From an uncultured Prevotellaceae bacterium (GTDB lineage: Bacteria; Bacteroidota; Bacteroidia; Bacteroidales; Bacteroidaceae): 54,687 nucleotides of DNA. The position numbers and the translations under genes are program-made. Below the pieces are notes generated by a model, which saw nothing but the letters and a program-made list of their open reading frames with translations, was not told the origin of the DNA and ran no database searches. The stretch lies in the NCBI GenBank assembly GCA_946540735.1, contig CAMNIN010000019.1, positions 1-54,687 on the forward strand, read 5' to 3'. The number at the start of each line of letters is the position of its first letter. Positions within the stretch are counted from its first letter, which is position 1. Shown in pieces: positions 1 to 9,600 of the stretch.

Positions 1-55
1 AAATGCAAATCCACCCGAATGGCTATGCTTACTTAGGTGCTGAGTAATTACAATA

Positions 56-160
56 TTAAAATGCCCTGGCATAGGGCAAATGAGCATAGTATCTTTGTCA
101 TGGCATTTTAATCAATATGGCTATATAACTATATGGCATGATCATCTAATGGCATTTTAA
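56..160 (+). promoter_or_regulatory. Promoter flanked by GGCATTTTAA boxes
   Basis: A -7 element TATCTTTG lies at 90-97. Three copies of a 10-bp box surround it: TTAAAATGCC at 56-65 (inverted), GGCATTTTAA at 102-111 and again at 151-160. A further ATGGCAT core is at 133-139, and GCCCT/AGGGC arms at 63-77 form a short palindrome. The layout resembles operator sites for a DNA-binding protein; the gene just downstream encodes a winged-helix-like protein, so autoregulation is a reasonable inference. No clear TTTG -33 box was found. Confidence 0.5.
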
Positions 161-171
161 ACCATACCTAC

Positions 172-1179
172 ATGAACGACAAAGAATCCACCCGGCAGTT
201 TCTCTGCCAGTTTCCCAGACAGATCGAAGGTCTTGTCTATCTTTACTTGCAATCCATCGCCCAAGAGGGCGTGGTGCACAGCAGCGGATATGCCCTTGCG
301 AAACAACTGGGCATCTACCGCCCCACCCTCTTCCGCATTCTCAATCACTTGCAACGTCAGCAGTGCATCAGCCTGACCAGAGACAGGGATTGCGACTCTG
401 CCAGCGGCAGCAAACTCATCATCAAACTCCTTCTCGAACCCTGCAAAACTCATGGAGAGAATGAAGAAAATGATACGCTCCAAGGAGAACAAGCTACGCT
501 ACAAACCGATAATGTTACGCTCCAGGGAGAACAAGCTACGCTGCAAACCGAAAATGTTACGCTCCAGGCGGAAGAAGTTACGCTACAGGGAGAAGAAGTT
601 ACGCTACAGACCGAAAATGGTACGGAAAAGCCGGAGGAGATGGCCTTTTTTGACCCTCCACAGCCGGTTTTGACCCTCCGGAGCCCGTATTCAGGGCATC
701 ATGACGAGACCGATGTGACGGATTGTTACGCTACACAACAGCAAAAGAAAAGCAAAGAAGAAAATCCCCCTGCACCCCCTCAAGAAGAAATCAAAAGAAA
801 AATCTCACACAAACGCGCGCGCATGAGCAAACAGACACTCGAGATGCGCAAACAAGCCTTCATAGACAGCATTATGCCCTTCTCGTCACGTTACGACACC
901 GCGATGCTCCATGCCTTCGCCAACTACTGGACAGAGCCCAACCGCTCACTCTCCCGGATGCGGTTCGAGATGCAAAAGACATGGAGCACATCACTGCGCC
1001 TGGCCACCTGGGCGCGCAACGAGGCCTCTTTTGGCCGGCGAAGTCAATACACGCCACGCCCCTCCTCGGCAGAATGCGTAAGTCAGGCTCAGCAATGGGC
1101 CATGGAGGAATCGATGCGCGTCGTGCAAGAATCCGCATGCAACAGACTCCTGCGCCAGCAGTTCCTCAATTCACTCTAA
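172..1179 (+). CDS. Winged-helix-like DNA-binding protein with heptad repeat
   Basis: This 335-residue protein has no function I can name. Residues about 15-75 look like a winged helix-turn-helix (the segment around SGYALAKQLGIYRPTLFRIL reads as turn and recognition helix). Residues 101-149 are seven tandem heptads of the form xTLQxEx. A Pro/Lys-rich linker follows. Residues about 225-295 carry the pattern FxxYWTEPN...MRFEMQKTW...LATWARNE, which recurs in hypothetical proteins of Bacteroidetes, often on mobile or phage-like DNA (recalled, not searched). The start follows a promoter with operator-like boxes. A role in replication or regulation of an integrated element is possible but unproven. 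Confidence 0.75.
   Translation: MNDKESTRQFLCQFPRQIEGLVYLYLQSIAQEGVVHSSGYALAKQLGIYRPTLFRILNHLQRQQCISLTRDRDCDSASGSKLIIKLLLEPCKTHGENEENDTLQGEQATLQTDNVTLQGEQATLQTENVTLQAEEVTLQGEEVTLQTENGTEKPEEMAFFDPPQPVLTLRSPYSGHHDETDVTDCYATQQQKKSKEENPPAPPQEEIKRKISHKRARMSKQTLEMRKQAFIDSIMPFSSRYDTAMLHAFANYWTEPNRSLSRMRFEMQKTWSTSLRLATWARNEASFGRRSQYTPRPSSAECVSQAQQWAMEESMRVVQESACNRLLRQQFLNSL
472..618 (+). repeat. Seven tandem 21-bp coding repeats
   Basis: Seven in-frame 21-bp units each encode a heptad xTLQxEx: DTLQGEQ, ATLQTDN, VTLQGEQ, ATLQTEN, VTLQAEE, VTLQGEE, VTLQTEN. Adjacent units alternate in a two-heptad (42-bp) pattern, suggesting growth by duplication of pairs. The unit preserves frame, so copy number could change without breaking the gene. 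Confidence 0.9.
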
Positions 1180-1212
1180 TCCGAAGAACGCCAGTCTACC
1201 AGTACCCCAGAT

Positions 1213-1297
1213 GTAAAGACGTCGCTTTGCGGCGTCATCCACAGAATGTCATGGGAGGATATAACAAACGGGAGACGCCTCAATGCGACGTCTCTAC
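1213..1297. repeat. REP-like inverted pair (GACGTCGC family)
   Basis: The stretch 1213-1240 and the reverse complement of 1270-1297 are related 28-bp sequences sharing GTARAGACGTCGC and GGCGTC (about 22 of 28 bases by eye). Both are themselves palindrome-rich. They fill the gap between the first gene and the small membrane protein gene. This resembles the short dispersed intergenic repeats of Bacteroidetes that read GTAGAGACG...CGTCTC. Confidence 0.55.
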
Positions 1298-1442
1298 TTT
1301 CTTAATCAAACGATTGGATTTCCCCCCATAGGACTGGCATAAAAAACCGATGAAACAATTTGCCTGCTGCAATACAATAAAACCGGCCGTTGTGAGGTTA
1401 TCATAAGAAAACGCGTTTTAAAACAACAGAAGACTTCGTATC

Positions 1443-1622
1443 ATGAAAAGGAAAAAGGGAATCCTATTGTCGGCGATGCTGGAGACATTGTCGTTGGCTC
1501 TCCTCGTCGTGCTGTTTTTCGAGGAAATCATATCATTCAACCTCTTTCTCGCCCTGACCTTAGTCGTTGGCGTCGTGTTCTCGGCAGCAGTGGTGTTTAT
1601 CATCAGAAACACCCAGATTTAG
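1443..1622 (+). CDS. Small two-helix membrane protein
   Basis: A 59-residue ORF begins with the basic stretch MKRKKG and has two hydrophobic segments, about residues 7-27 (LLSAMLETLSLALLVVLFF) and 33-54 (NLFLALTLVVGVVFSAAVVF), separated by EEIIS, and ends RNTQI. The topology suggests an inner-membrane hairpin protein. It ends 15 bp before the convergent stop of the sugar kinase gene. No family was recognised. The coding call rests on the coherent amphipathic layout (positive start, two helices) rather than on homology. Confidence 0.5.
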   Translation: MKRKKGILLSAMLETLSLALLVVLFFEEIISFNLFLALTLVVGVVFSAAVVFIIRNTQI

Positions 1623-1637
1623 ACGTTATGCCAAGGG

Positions 1638-2477
1638 TCACGAATGATAGGCAACCAAGCCCGGCATAGGACTTTTTGAGACAGCATCAAGGAGGAATCC
1701 CTCAGCGTCGGCTGCCTCGCGGAGCATCTCCTCATAATGGCAAGCAATGCTGCCGATGACCCTCACGGGAAGGTCGCGGCGGGCATATTGCGACAAGTTG
1801 CGCTCCAAGAACATTCTGAAATTGCCCACCACCAACCGCCGCACCTCCGGCACATGGAGATGATCATGGATGAAAGGAGAGAAAGAAGCCAGGAAGCGGT
1901 TGGGCAAAGGTTGCCGGTAAACCGCCTGGATGACATCCGCCACCGAGAGACTGTAAGAATGCTCAAACTCCTCCCTCAGTTCCACGGGCATCAGACCTTT
2001 GTAGAGAGCCCCAAGAAACAGTCTGCCCAGAACGGCGCCACTGCCCTCATCCCCGAGGATGAAACCCAGAGGAGGAGTGTTGGCCACGATGTCATGGCCA
2101 TCATAGAGTCCGGAGTTGGACCCTGTGCCAAGGATGCATGCGATGCCCTCCTCATGGCCGAAGAGTGCCCTGGCCGCACCGAGGAGGTCGTTCTCCACCT
2201 CCACCTTGTCCGCCATCAGGGCCGATGCCAGCACACGGCGCATCCGATCCCTCATCTCAGGCCGGATGCCGGCGCCATAATAGCAGATGGCATCGAGCGA
2301 CTCGTTTTCCCACACCCCGATGCCGCTTTTCAGTTCGCTAAGCAATATGCGCCTTATCTCCTCGTCGGTCTGATAAAACGGATTAATGCCCTGCGTGGCC
2401 ACCTGCGCCACCACCCTGCCCCGGTCGGTCAGGCACCAGTCGGTCTTCGTACTTCCACTGTCAGCTATCAGTATCAT
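1638..2477 (-). CDS. BadF/BadG-type N-acetylglucosamine kinase-like ATPase
   Basis: This 279-residue protein belongs to the ASKHA sugar-kinase fold, the BadF/BadG/BcrA/BcrD group that includes N-acetylglucosamine kinase. The phosphate-1 loop is DSGSTKTD at residues 6-13, and the second phosphate loop is LGTGSNS at 116-122, followed by GDEGSGAVLGR, a nucleotide-binding signature of the family. It would phosphorylate an amino sugar in the cytoplasm, probably in cell-wall or host-glycan salvage. The gene is monocistronic with its own promoter at 2514-2521 and is transcribed away from the MscS gene. The substrate is inferred from the family. Confidence 0.85.
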   Translation of the reverse strand: MILIADSGSTKTDWCLTDRGRVVAQVATQGINPFYQTDEEIRRILLSELKSGIGVWENESLDAICYYGAGIRPEMRDRMRRVLASALMADKVEVENDLLGAARALFGHEEGIACILGTGSNSGLYDGHDIVANTPPLGFILGDEGSGAVLGRLFLGALYKGLMPVELREEFEHSYSLSVADVIQAVYRQPLPNRFLASFSPFIHDHLHVPEVRRLVVGNFRMFLERNLSQYARRDLPVRVIGSIACHYEEMLREAADAEGFLLDAVSKSPMPGLVAYHS

Positions 2478-2513
2478 GGTCGATTATGTTCTACAAATAA
2501 AATAATGAGGAGA

Positions 2514-2521
2514 CAAAAGTA
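2514..2521 (-). promoter_or_regulatory. -7 element of sugar kinase promoter
   Basis: On the minus strand this reads TACTTTTG, matching TAnnTTTG, 37 bp upstream of the kinase ATG. It is one half of a divergent promoter pair with 2609-2616. Confidence 0.55.
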
Positions 2522-2608
2522 GTAAATAAATCCGACAACAGGCAGCCGAAAAAGGACAAAACGCACAAAAAAACAAAAGAAAGCCACCAATATTGAGATA
2601 TTTGCGCT

Positions 2609-2616
2609 ACCTTTGT
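2609..2616 (+). promoter_or_regulatory. -7 element of MscS promoter
   Basis: TACCTTTG matches TAnnTTTG and lies 26 bp before the ATG of the channel gene at 2642. Confidence 0.55.
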
Positions 2617-2641
2617 GGCTGAAATTGGTTGATTACAGGAA

Positions 2642-5005
2642 ATGAAAGGACAATACAGCTCACTTATCTTCAGGGCGCTCACGCTCATGGTACTCCTTCT
2701 GGTGATGGCCGTGCCATCCCACGCCGTGCTCAAGGAGAAAGACCTGGAGCAGACCCTCGTGATCCTCAGGGAAGACATCACCGCCTATTACCAGAGTCTG
2801 CTCAGCGAGGCAGAGGGGCACAAAGAATACCGCCAGCAAGTGATCAAGGAGCTGGTCGACATCTCGAAGCGCAGCAACCAGAACGCCCTGATGCTTTACT
2901 CGCAGAAAGAAGGATATGTGTTCGACCTCACCTATGCCTGCAACGAGGTGACCAAGCTCTACAAGGACTACAACCGCCGTATCCAGCCGTTCAAGAGCAG
3001 CATCGAGAACATCGACACGGAGATTGCCCGTTATGACAGTCTGCGCAACAGCCTCAACAAGATGTCGGTGCGCAGTCTCTCCGACCAAGCCAAGATAGAC
3101 CGCAACGTCTGCCTCACCCTCGCCGTGTGCATCGACCGCATGTTGAGAGAGAACCGTGAGAGCATGAACGACTACATCAAGATCTACCAGACGACGGAAG
3201 AGCGACTGAAGCAACTCAACGACTATGCCAACCTGCGCTACAACGACATCCAAAGCAAGATTTTCGTGAACGGCGGTGAGAACTACCTGAGCATCCTCAC
3301 CAATTTCCAGTCGCAACTGTCGAAGACCAAGGAGAGTGTGCTCGAGAAATACGAGCCCCACGGCGAGGTGAAGTCGCAATGGGACAGCCGCATGATCATC
3401 GGCCTGTTTATCACGATGGCCATCTTCGCGCTGGCCTCCATGCTGATCAGTTTTCTCGGTGCCAAAGTGCTGTCGAGGAAGTTCAAGACCAAGGGCTTCA
3501 TCGCCAAGCGCACTGTGATCATCATGACAGCCACCGTGCTGATCTTCGCCGTGGCCCTGCAACTGATCCGCATCTCTTGGGACCAGAATTTCTTCATCAT
3601 GGCCAGCAGCCTGCTCACGCAATACGCCTGGCTGCTGGGTGTGATTCTGGTGTCGCTGCTGTTGCGCGTGGATGCCGACCAACTGATCAGCGCGCTGCGC
3701 ATCTACGCCCCGCTGATGGTCATCGGTTTTGTGGTGATCGCCTTCCGCATCGTGCTCATCCCCAACGAGCTGGTACACCTCATCCTCCCCCCGATCCTGC
3801 TGGTGTGCGCCTTGTGGCAGTGGTGGGTCATCCGCCGCTACAACCACAACATCCCCCACTCCGACATTTTCTACACCTACGTCTCGATGGTGGTGTTTAT
3901 GATCTCAGTCATCTGTTCCTGGGTGGGCTACACGTTGCTCAGCGTGCAACTGCTCATCTGGTGGATCATGCAGCTCACCTGCATTCTCACCATCACCTGT
4001 CTGCGCTCGTGGATCAAGCAGTATGGAGAGCACCATCAGTTGGCCGACAAGCCCGTCACCGACACCTGGTTCTACGACCTGCTCTACAGCGTGCTGCTGC
4101 CCACGCTGGCCGTGGCCTCCGTGCTTGTGGCCGTATACTGGGCCGCCTCGGTGTTCAACCTGAGCGAGCTCACCTGGCGCATTTTCACCTATAAGTTCAT
4201 CAACTCCCGCAACATCACCATCAGCGTGCTCAACATCGCGCTGGTCGTCATCCTCTGGATGGTCTTCTCCTATCTCAACCGCACCGCCCAGGCCCTGCTG
4301 AAATACAACTTCATGCTGAAAGACCCGTCGACAGCCGACAGCCGCTTCGTGATGGGCAAGAATGTGCTCCAGCTTCTGATCTGGGGTATCTGGCTGCTCA
4401 TCAGCCTGGCGATCTGCAACGTCAATAACACGTGGTTGGTGGTCGTCTCGGGCGGTCTGTCCACCGGTATCGGTTTTGCCCTGAAAGACATCCTCGAGAA
4501 CATCTACTACGGCATCTCACTCATGGCCGGCCGCATCAAGGTGGGCGACTGGATTATCTGCGACGGGATACGTGGAAAAGTCAACTCCATCAGCTACACC
4601 AGCACGATGCTGGAGTCGGTCGATGGCTCGGTCATCGCTTTCCAGAACAGCCAGCTGTTCACGAAGAACTACAAGAACATGACCAAGAACCACGGCTATG
4701 AGCTCCACATGCTCGATGTGGGCGTGGCCTACGGCACCGACATCGAAAAAACGCGCCAACTGCTCGTTGACGCGGTATCCCGTCTGGACTTCATTGATCC
4801 AGAGCATCAGGTCAGGGTGGTGCTGCGTGAGTTTGGCGACAACAGCGTCAATCTCCAGGTGCTGGTATGGGTGCCCGTACTCACCCAGTATATCAACGAC
4901 TGTGAGGTACTGGAATGCGTCTATCAGACCCTCAACGAGAACAACATCAGCATCCCGTTCCCACAGCGCGACTTGCACATCATCCGCGACGAGCCGTTGT
5001 CATAA
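2642..5005 (+). CDS. Large MscS-family mechanosensitive channel
   Basis: This 787-residue protein is far longer than E. coli MscS (286) and resembles the large MscK/YbiO type. It begins with a cleavable-looking signal peptide ([18 protein letters not shown]), has a helical, charged periplasmic region to about residue 245, and then many membrane spans up to about 600. The MscS core follows at about 611-690, with [15 protein letters not shown] (pore-lining helix and beta domain entry), KVGDWI and [13 protein letters not shown]. The C-terminal alpha/beta domain ends at PQRDLHI. It should open under hypo-osmotic stress. Its last codons overlap the convergent YbjQ gene by 6 bp. Confidence 0.9.
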   Translation: MKGQYSSLIFRALTLMVLLLVMAVPSHAVLKEKDLEQTLVILREDITAYYQSLLSEAEGHKEYRQQVIKELVDISKRSNQNALMLYSQKEGYVFDLTYACNEVTKLYKDYNRRIQPFKSSIENIDTEIARYDSLRNSLNKMSVRSLSDQAKIDRNVCLTLAVCIDRMLRENRESMNDYIKIYQTTEERLKQLNDYANLRYNDIQSKIFVNGGENYLSILTNFQSQLSKTKESVLEKYEPHGEVKSQWDSRMIIGLFITMAIFALASMLISFLGAKVLSRKFKTKGFIAKRTVIIMTATVLIFAVALQLIRISWDQNFFIMASSLLTQYAWLLGVILVSLLLRVDADQLISALRIYAPLMVIGFVVIAFRIVLIPNELVHLILPPILLVCALWQWWVIRRYNHNIPHSDIFYTYVSMVVFMISVICSWVGYTLLSVQLLIWWIMQLTCILTITCLRSWIKQYGEHHQLADKPVTDTWFYDLLYSVLLPTLAVASVLVAVYWAASVFNLSELTWRIFTYKFINSRNITISVLNIALVVILWMVFSYLNRTAQALLKYNFMLKDPSTADSRFVMGKNVLQLLIWGIWLLISLAICNVNNTWLVVVSGGLSTGIGFALKDILENIYYGISLMAGRIKVGDWIICDGIRGKVNSISYTSTMLESVDGSVIAFQNSQLFTKNYKNMTKNHGYELHMLDVGVAYGTDIEKTRQLLVDAVSRLDFIDPEHQVRVVLREFGDNSVNLQVLVWVPVLTQYINDCEVLECVYQTLNENNISIPFPQRDLHIIRDEPLS

Positions 5006-5317
5006 GACGACGGCTGTGCCGCTGACGGCCACCATCAGCATCGAACTGTTGGCGCCGATGGTCTCATAATCGATGTCGATACCCACGATGGCATTGGCAC
5101 CTGTGGCCATGGCACGGTCCTCCATCTCGCGGAACGCGGAGTTCTTGGCTTCGATGAGCACCTTCTCATAACTTGCGCTCCTTCCGCCGATGAAGTCGCG
5201 GATGCTGGCTGTGAAGTCTTTCCAGACGTTAGCGCCGATGATCACCTCACCAGTGACCACTCCTTTGTACTCTCTGATAGGCCTTCCTTCCAAGGTCGGG
5301 GTTGTTGTCAGTATCAT
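5000..5317 (-). CDS. YbjQ/UPF0145 family protein
   Basis: This 105-residue protein matches the YbjQ (UPF0145) family along its full length: [17 protein letters not shown] at the start, [12 protein letters not shown], the central GGRSASYEK, and [17 protein letters not shown] near the end. The family forms small beta-rich pentamers of unclear role, sometimes described as putative heavy-metal-binding proteins. The 3' end overlaps the MscS gene tail to tail. No operon partner is evident. Confidence 0.9.
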   Translation of the reverse strand: MILTTTPTLEGRPIREYKGVVTGEVIIGANVWKDFTASIRDFIGGRSASYEKVLIEAKNSAFREMEDRAMATGANAIVGIDIDYETIGANSSMLMVAVSGTAVVL

Positions 5318-5460
5318 ATTCTTCTTTATTTAGGGTTATACTTTTCCGGATTAGGCTCATGCCTTCCATAATTTACGCTAATAAGAGACACCGATCGGCG
5401 GAAACCTATCACCTCACTTCGTAAAACACAAAGCTTGTCGCCTTGATTTCTTGATAAGGA

Positions 5461-6251
5461 TTATCTGACAACATATTTCCTGCCACCGCGGATGTAAACG
5501 CCCTTTTGTGGGGAGACCGTTATTTTCCGGCCTTGCAAATCGAAATAGGGAGGACAGGAAGATGGAGCATTGAGCGCAGCGTATGGAAGTTCATGGATTG
5601 TACTGGGAATTTCAAAAATCCATTCCTCAGCAGTCTCTGAACGGAAAATTTCCTGACTATCCCTGACTATCCATAAAACTTTGAGATACTCTATGCCTGG
5701 AAGAACAGGTTCTACTATCTTATACCCCAAGAGGCAACTGTTCCTTCTCAGGTCAGAAACCCGTCCAATATGTCTGATCATCCCCCCGTCATCGTTCAAG
5801 ATGTATTCTATAGACTGATTCTTGTAAATGACGTTTTTGATGTCATCCTTATTCAAATATGACTTTAACAGTTCCACTTCTTGTGACGGCTCATTGACTC
5901 TCAAATATTCACAAAAAGGAGATTCATTATTCCAGTTAAAATCATAAATCATGATAGGATCAGGAAAGTCTTTTGTCAGGATCCATACCCTGTCATCTTC
6001 CTCAAATATCCATCGCTCCAACCGTTCTCCATTCATCATGATCGTTTTGCATAACCTATTGTCAACGAGGGTGTCTTCTCCTATCTCATACACAACAGAG
6101 GTAACGGTATCGAGAGGTAACGAATAAGGTTCGGCTAACACTTCTTTCCATTTCATTCCAGTCGGAAAATATTGATGATTCTCCTGAGCTGGAGCTGAAA
6201 AGGGAATCAGCGAGCATGATAATAATATGACAAAAAGATAGTCTGCCTCAT
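5461..6251 (-). pseudogene. Secreted protein with frameshifted signal peptide
   Basis: The uninterrupted frame is 5461-6156 (231 residues), but it extends upstream without a stop through a clear signal-peptide core, VILLSCSLIPFSAPAQ. That frame has no start codon. An ATG at 6251, with AAGGA about 10 bases before it, begins MRQTIF in another frame. Adding one T to the T5 run (A5 at 6232-6236 on the plus strand) joins the two into MRQTIFFVILLSCSLIPFSA. The protein ends with VYIRGGRKYVVR, the same style of tail as the BspA-like protein downstream. So the gene is a secreted protein of unknown function that is broken, phase-variable, or miscalled at a homopolymer. Candidate promoters are TAAGTTTG at 6389-6396 and TATGTTTG at 6377-6384. 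Confidence 0.75.
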
Positions 6252-6498
6252 AATTATATCCTTATTAATATTTCGAAGCATTTCAGATGCCTAACATGAC
6301 GTGGCGAATATATATAAAAAAAACGAAAAAGACAATATTTTCCTATAAAAATTATCACGTAAGGGAGGAATAATACCAAACATATCCGCAAACTTATGAC
6401 ATATGCGAATTGCTGTTGACGAGGCTTGAAATGAATCAAAAACTCCGTCACCGTGATTCAGAATTATTGTCATTACTTGCTAACATCTGCTAAATACA

Positions 6499-6566
6499 GT
6501 TAATAAAAGTTAATTTCGGGGGCGAAATGTTAATTTCTGTTTTTTCTTTTGAAAATTGTAAATTTG
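6499..6566 (+). promoter_or_regulatory. Promoter and repeats before the giant BspA-like gene
   Basis: The 376-bp gap 6252-6627 holds no convincing gene. Upstream of the giant gene there is TAAATTTG at 6559-6566 (TAnnTTTG). Before it, GTTAAT occurs three times (6499, 6509 and 6529), and ATTTCG/CGAAAT arms at 6512-6527 form a palindrome around GGGG. These are candidate operator sites. The RNA leader would be about 55 bases and very A/T-rich, with no Shine-Dalgarno match. Confidence 0.5.
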
Positions 6567-6627
6567 CAGGTTACAGAGAGAAAATCTACTAAGAATAATT
6601 ATTCAATTGTATTTATTTTAATTATCT

Positions 6628-9600
6628 ATGCCAAAGAATGTATTGATGACGGACCTGCGGGTCCAATTGAAATCATTCGCATCAGCGAAGGTAATGGCAT
6701 TGCTATGCCTGCTGGTGTTGAGTGTAGTCAGCGCGAAAGCGCAGACGCCTTATGTCATCTGGTGTGAAGACATCGGAACGCTGTACTTCACAAACAGTAC
6801 AGAAACTTATGCCCAAGGCGGCAACTATGAAGACCATGCCATCACGGCTGTCTGGAGCGGTGACGATGTGACAAAATCTGGCGAAACGCCTAATTGGGGG
6901 GCTAACCAAAGTATAGCCTCATCCGTGCAGTTGAATTGTAAGCAAATTGCGATCGATGAGAGTTTCCAAAGCGTCAAGCCAACAAGTCTGAGTGCCTGGT
7001 TCAGCTACATGAAGAGCCTTACAAAAATCGAAGGTCTGGAGTATCTGAACACCAGCGAAGCCACCACGATGAAGTGGATGTTCGCAAGCAGCGATAAGCT
7101 GACAAGTCTTGACCTGAGCCACTTCAACACCAGCAAGGTTACAGACATGTCTGGCATGTTCTACGACTGCAAGGGGCTGACCAGCCTCAACCTGAACAGC
7201 TTCGACGTCAGCAAGGTGGCCAACTTTGCAGACATGTTCGTGGATTGCTCGGCCATGAACACCATCTTCTGCGAGAACGACTGGAGCACAGCAAGCACGC
7301 CAACCAACTCTGCAAACATGTTCTATGGCTGCAGCAGCCTGAAAGGTGGTAATGGCAGCAGCGCCAGCAATAACAACAGCGGCATTACCTATGCACGTCC
7401 TGATGGAGGCACTGACGCTCCCGGCTACTTCACCAAAGCAGCCTACGCCATCTGGTGCGAAGGCAACACGACACTCTACTTCACTAACGCCTACGTAAAG
7501 TATGCCGCCGGCGACACCTACAACGGGCAGACCATCACCCAGGTGTGGAATGGCGACGCCGTGACAAGCACTGGTGACAGTCCGCAATGGCTCGCAATTG
7601 TGAAAAACAAGTGTACAGAAGTGGAGTTCGCCCAGGACTTCAGTGAAGCGAAGCCCACCAGCCTGAAGCGCTGGTTCTACCAAATGAGCAAGCTGACGAC
7701 CATCGTCCGTCTTGCCAGCCTCAACACCAGCGAAGCCACCGACATGAGCGACATGTTCCAGGGCAGTGCTGTGAAAAGTATCGACCTCAGCTGGTCGAAC
7801 ACTGACAAGGTGACCAACATGAGTGGCATGTTTGCCAACTGTACCGGTCTGACCTTCCTGAACCTGAACAACATCAACACGGCCAACGTCACCAACATGA
7901 GGGGTATGTTTGCCGGATGCACCGGCCTGACGGAAATCGAGTTGGACCGCCTCAACACTGGTAACGTCACCAACATGAGCGAGATGTTCAATGGTTGCAC
8001 CACACTGATGACCCTCGACGTAAGCTCGCTCAACACAGCCAACGTCACCGACATGAGCAACATGTTCTATGGTTGCGTCAACATCTCGAACCTCGACATG
8101 AACAACTTCGACACCCGCAAGGTGACCAATATGAATGGTATGTTCCAAGGCACTGGCTTGACAAAGCCCGACCTCAGCTCGTTCAACGTGGCCAACGTGC
8201 AGACCCTGAATGAAATGTTCAGAAACTGCACCAAGCTGGAAAGCGTCACCATGACTGACTTCTTCCCACAGAGCGCCACCTCGATGAGCAATATGTTCAA
8301 TGGCTGCGCCATGCTGACAACCATCTATTGCGACTACGACTGGAAAACAAACAACAGCACAAACTCTGTTGGCATGTTCTCCGGTTGCACGAGCCTCAAG
8401 GGCAGCAATGGCACGGCCTACGATGCCAGCCGCACCACCATCGACTATGCACATCCCGATGAGGAAGACAACCCCGGCTACTTCACTGGCGAAGACAGCG
8501 AACCCAACATCTACGCCATCTGGTGCGAAAGCAACAACACACTTTACTTCACCCAAAGCAAGAAGCACTACAAGCCGGGACGCACCTATGACGGACAGAA
8601 CGTTACCAAAGTGTGGATCGGTTATGACAACCTGAACTACAAGTACTGGAAGATCGGTGATGTGACGTATCAATGTACGACTGTCACCTTCGACGAGAGC
8701 TTCAGCACAGTGCAACTCGAGAACCTCTTTGAGTGGTTCAAGGGTATGTCTCAGCTCTCGACCATCAACGGACTGGAATACCTCAACACCAGTGCCGCCA
8801 CATCGATGAAGGAGATGTTTGCCGGATGCGCTAACCTGCGCACCGTAGATGTCACCCACTTCGACACCAGAAACGTGGAGAGCATGAAGGGTATGTTCTC
8901 TGGCTGCTCCAGCCTGACACTTGTCGATGTCAGTAACTTCAAGACCAGCAACGTCACCGATATGTCGGAGATGTTTGCAGGGTGTGAGAACTTGAGTTCT
9001 TACAGTAACAGCGGCCTCATCGGACTGGATTATCTGAACACCAGCAATGTCACCACGATGAGCAAAATGTTCTATAACTGCTCAAGTCTGATAATACTTC
9101 GCTTGTACAATTTCGACACCAACAAGGTGAAGTTCATGACTTCCATGTTCGAGGGTTGCAGCCGTTTGCAACATATCCAATGTAACGACGACTGGAAACG
9201 TGGTGAAGATCTGCCTGACGGTGAAAATATGTTCTTGGGCTGCACTGATCTCCGCGAAAAGGGTTACTCTGAAGACAAAGTCAACATCGACTATGCCCAC
9301 CCATGGGAAGAAGGCAACATTGGCTACTTCGAGGGAGGTGAGTACAAACAACGTATGGCAGCTCTCTGGTGCGAGGACAACAAAACCCTCTACTTCACTG
9401 GTGGTAATGAGAAATATGCTGTCGGTGACACCTATCAAGACCATGTCGTATCGAACACATGGGATCCTTATGAATATTGGACTGAGCTTGTAGGAACAGA
9501 TTACCTGAATAAAGATCTGCCTGATGACGTCAAGGAGCTGTTTGGCATTCGTGATGATAACACTGATAATATAGACAAGAGGCCTCTGCACTTGTGGATT

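Noticed and set aside
6254..6473. Two 60-65-codon minus-strand ORFs
   Set aside because: A/T-rich, no start context, overlapping each other and the promoter region of the frameshifted gene.
6919..8859. 646-codon minus-strand ORF inside the giant gene
   Set aside because: It is the mirror of the repetitive DUF285 coding sequence; its composition (HVGHLAGVE repeats) is a frame shadow.
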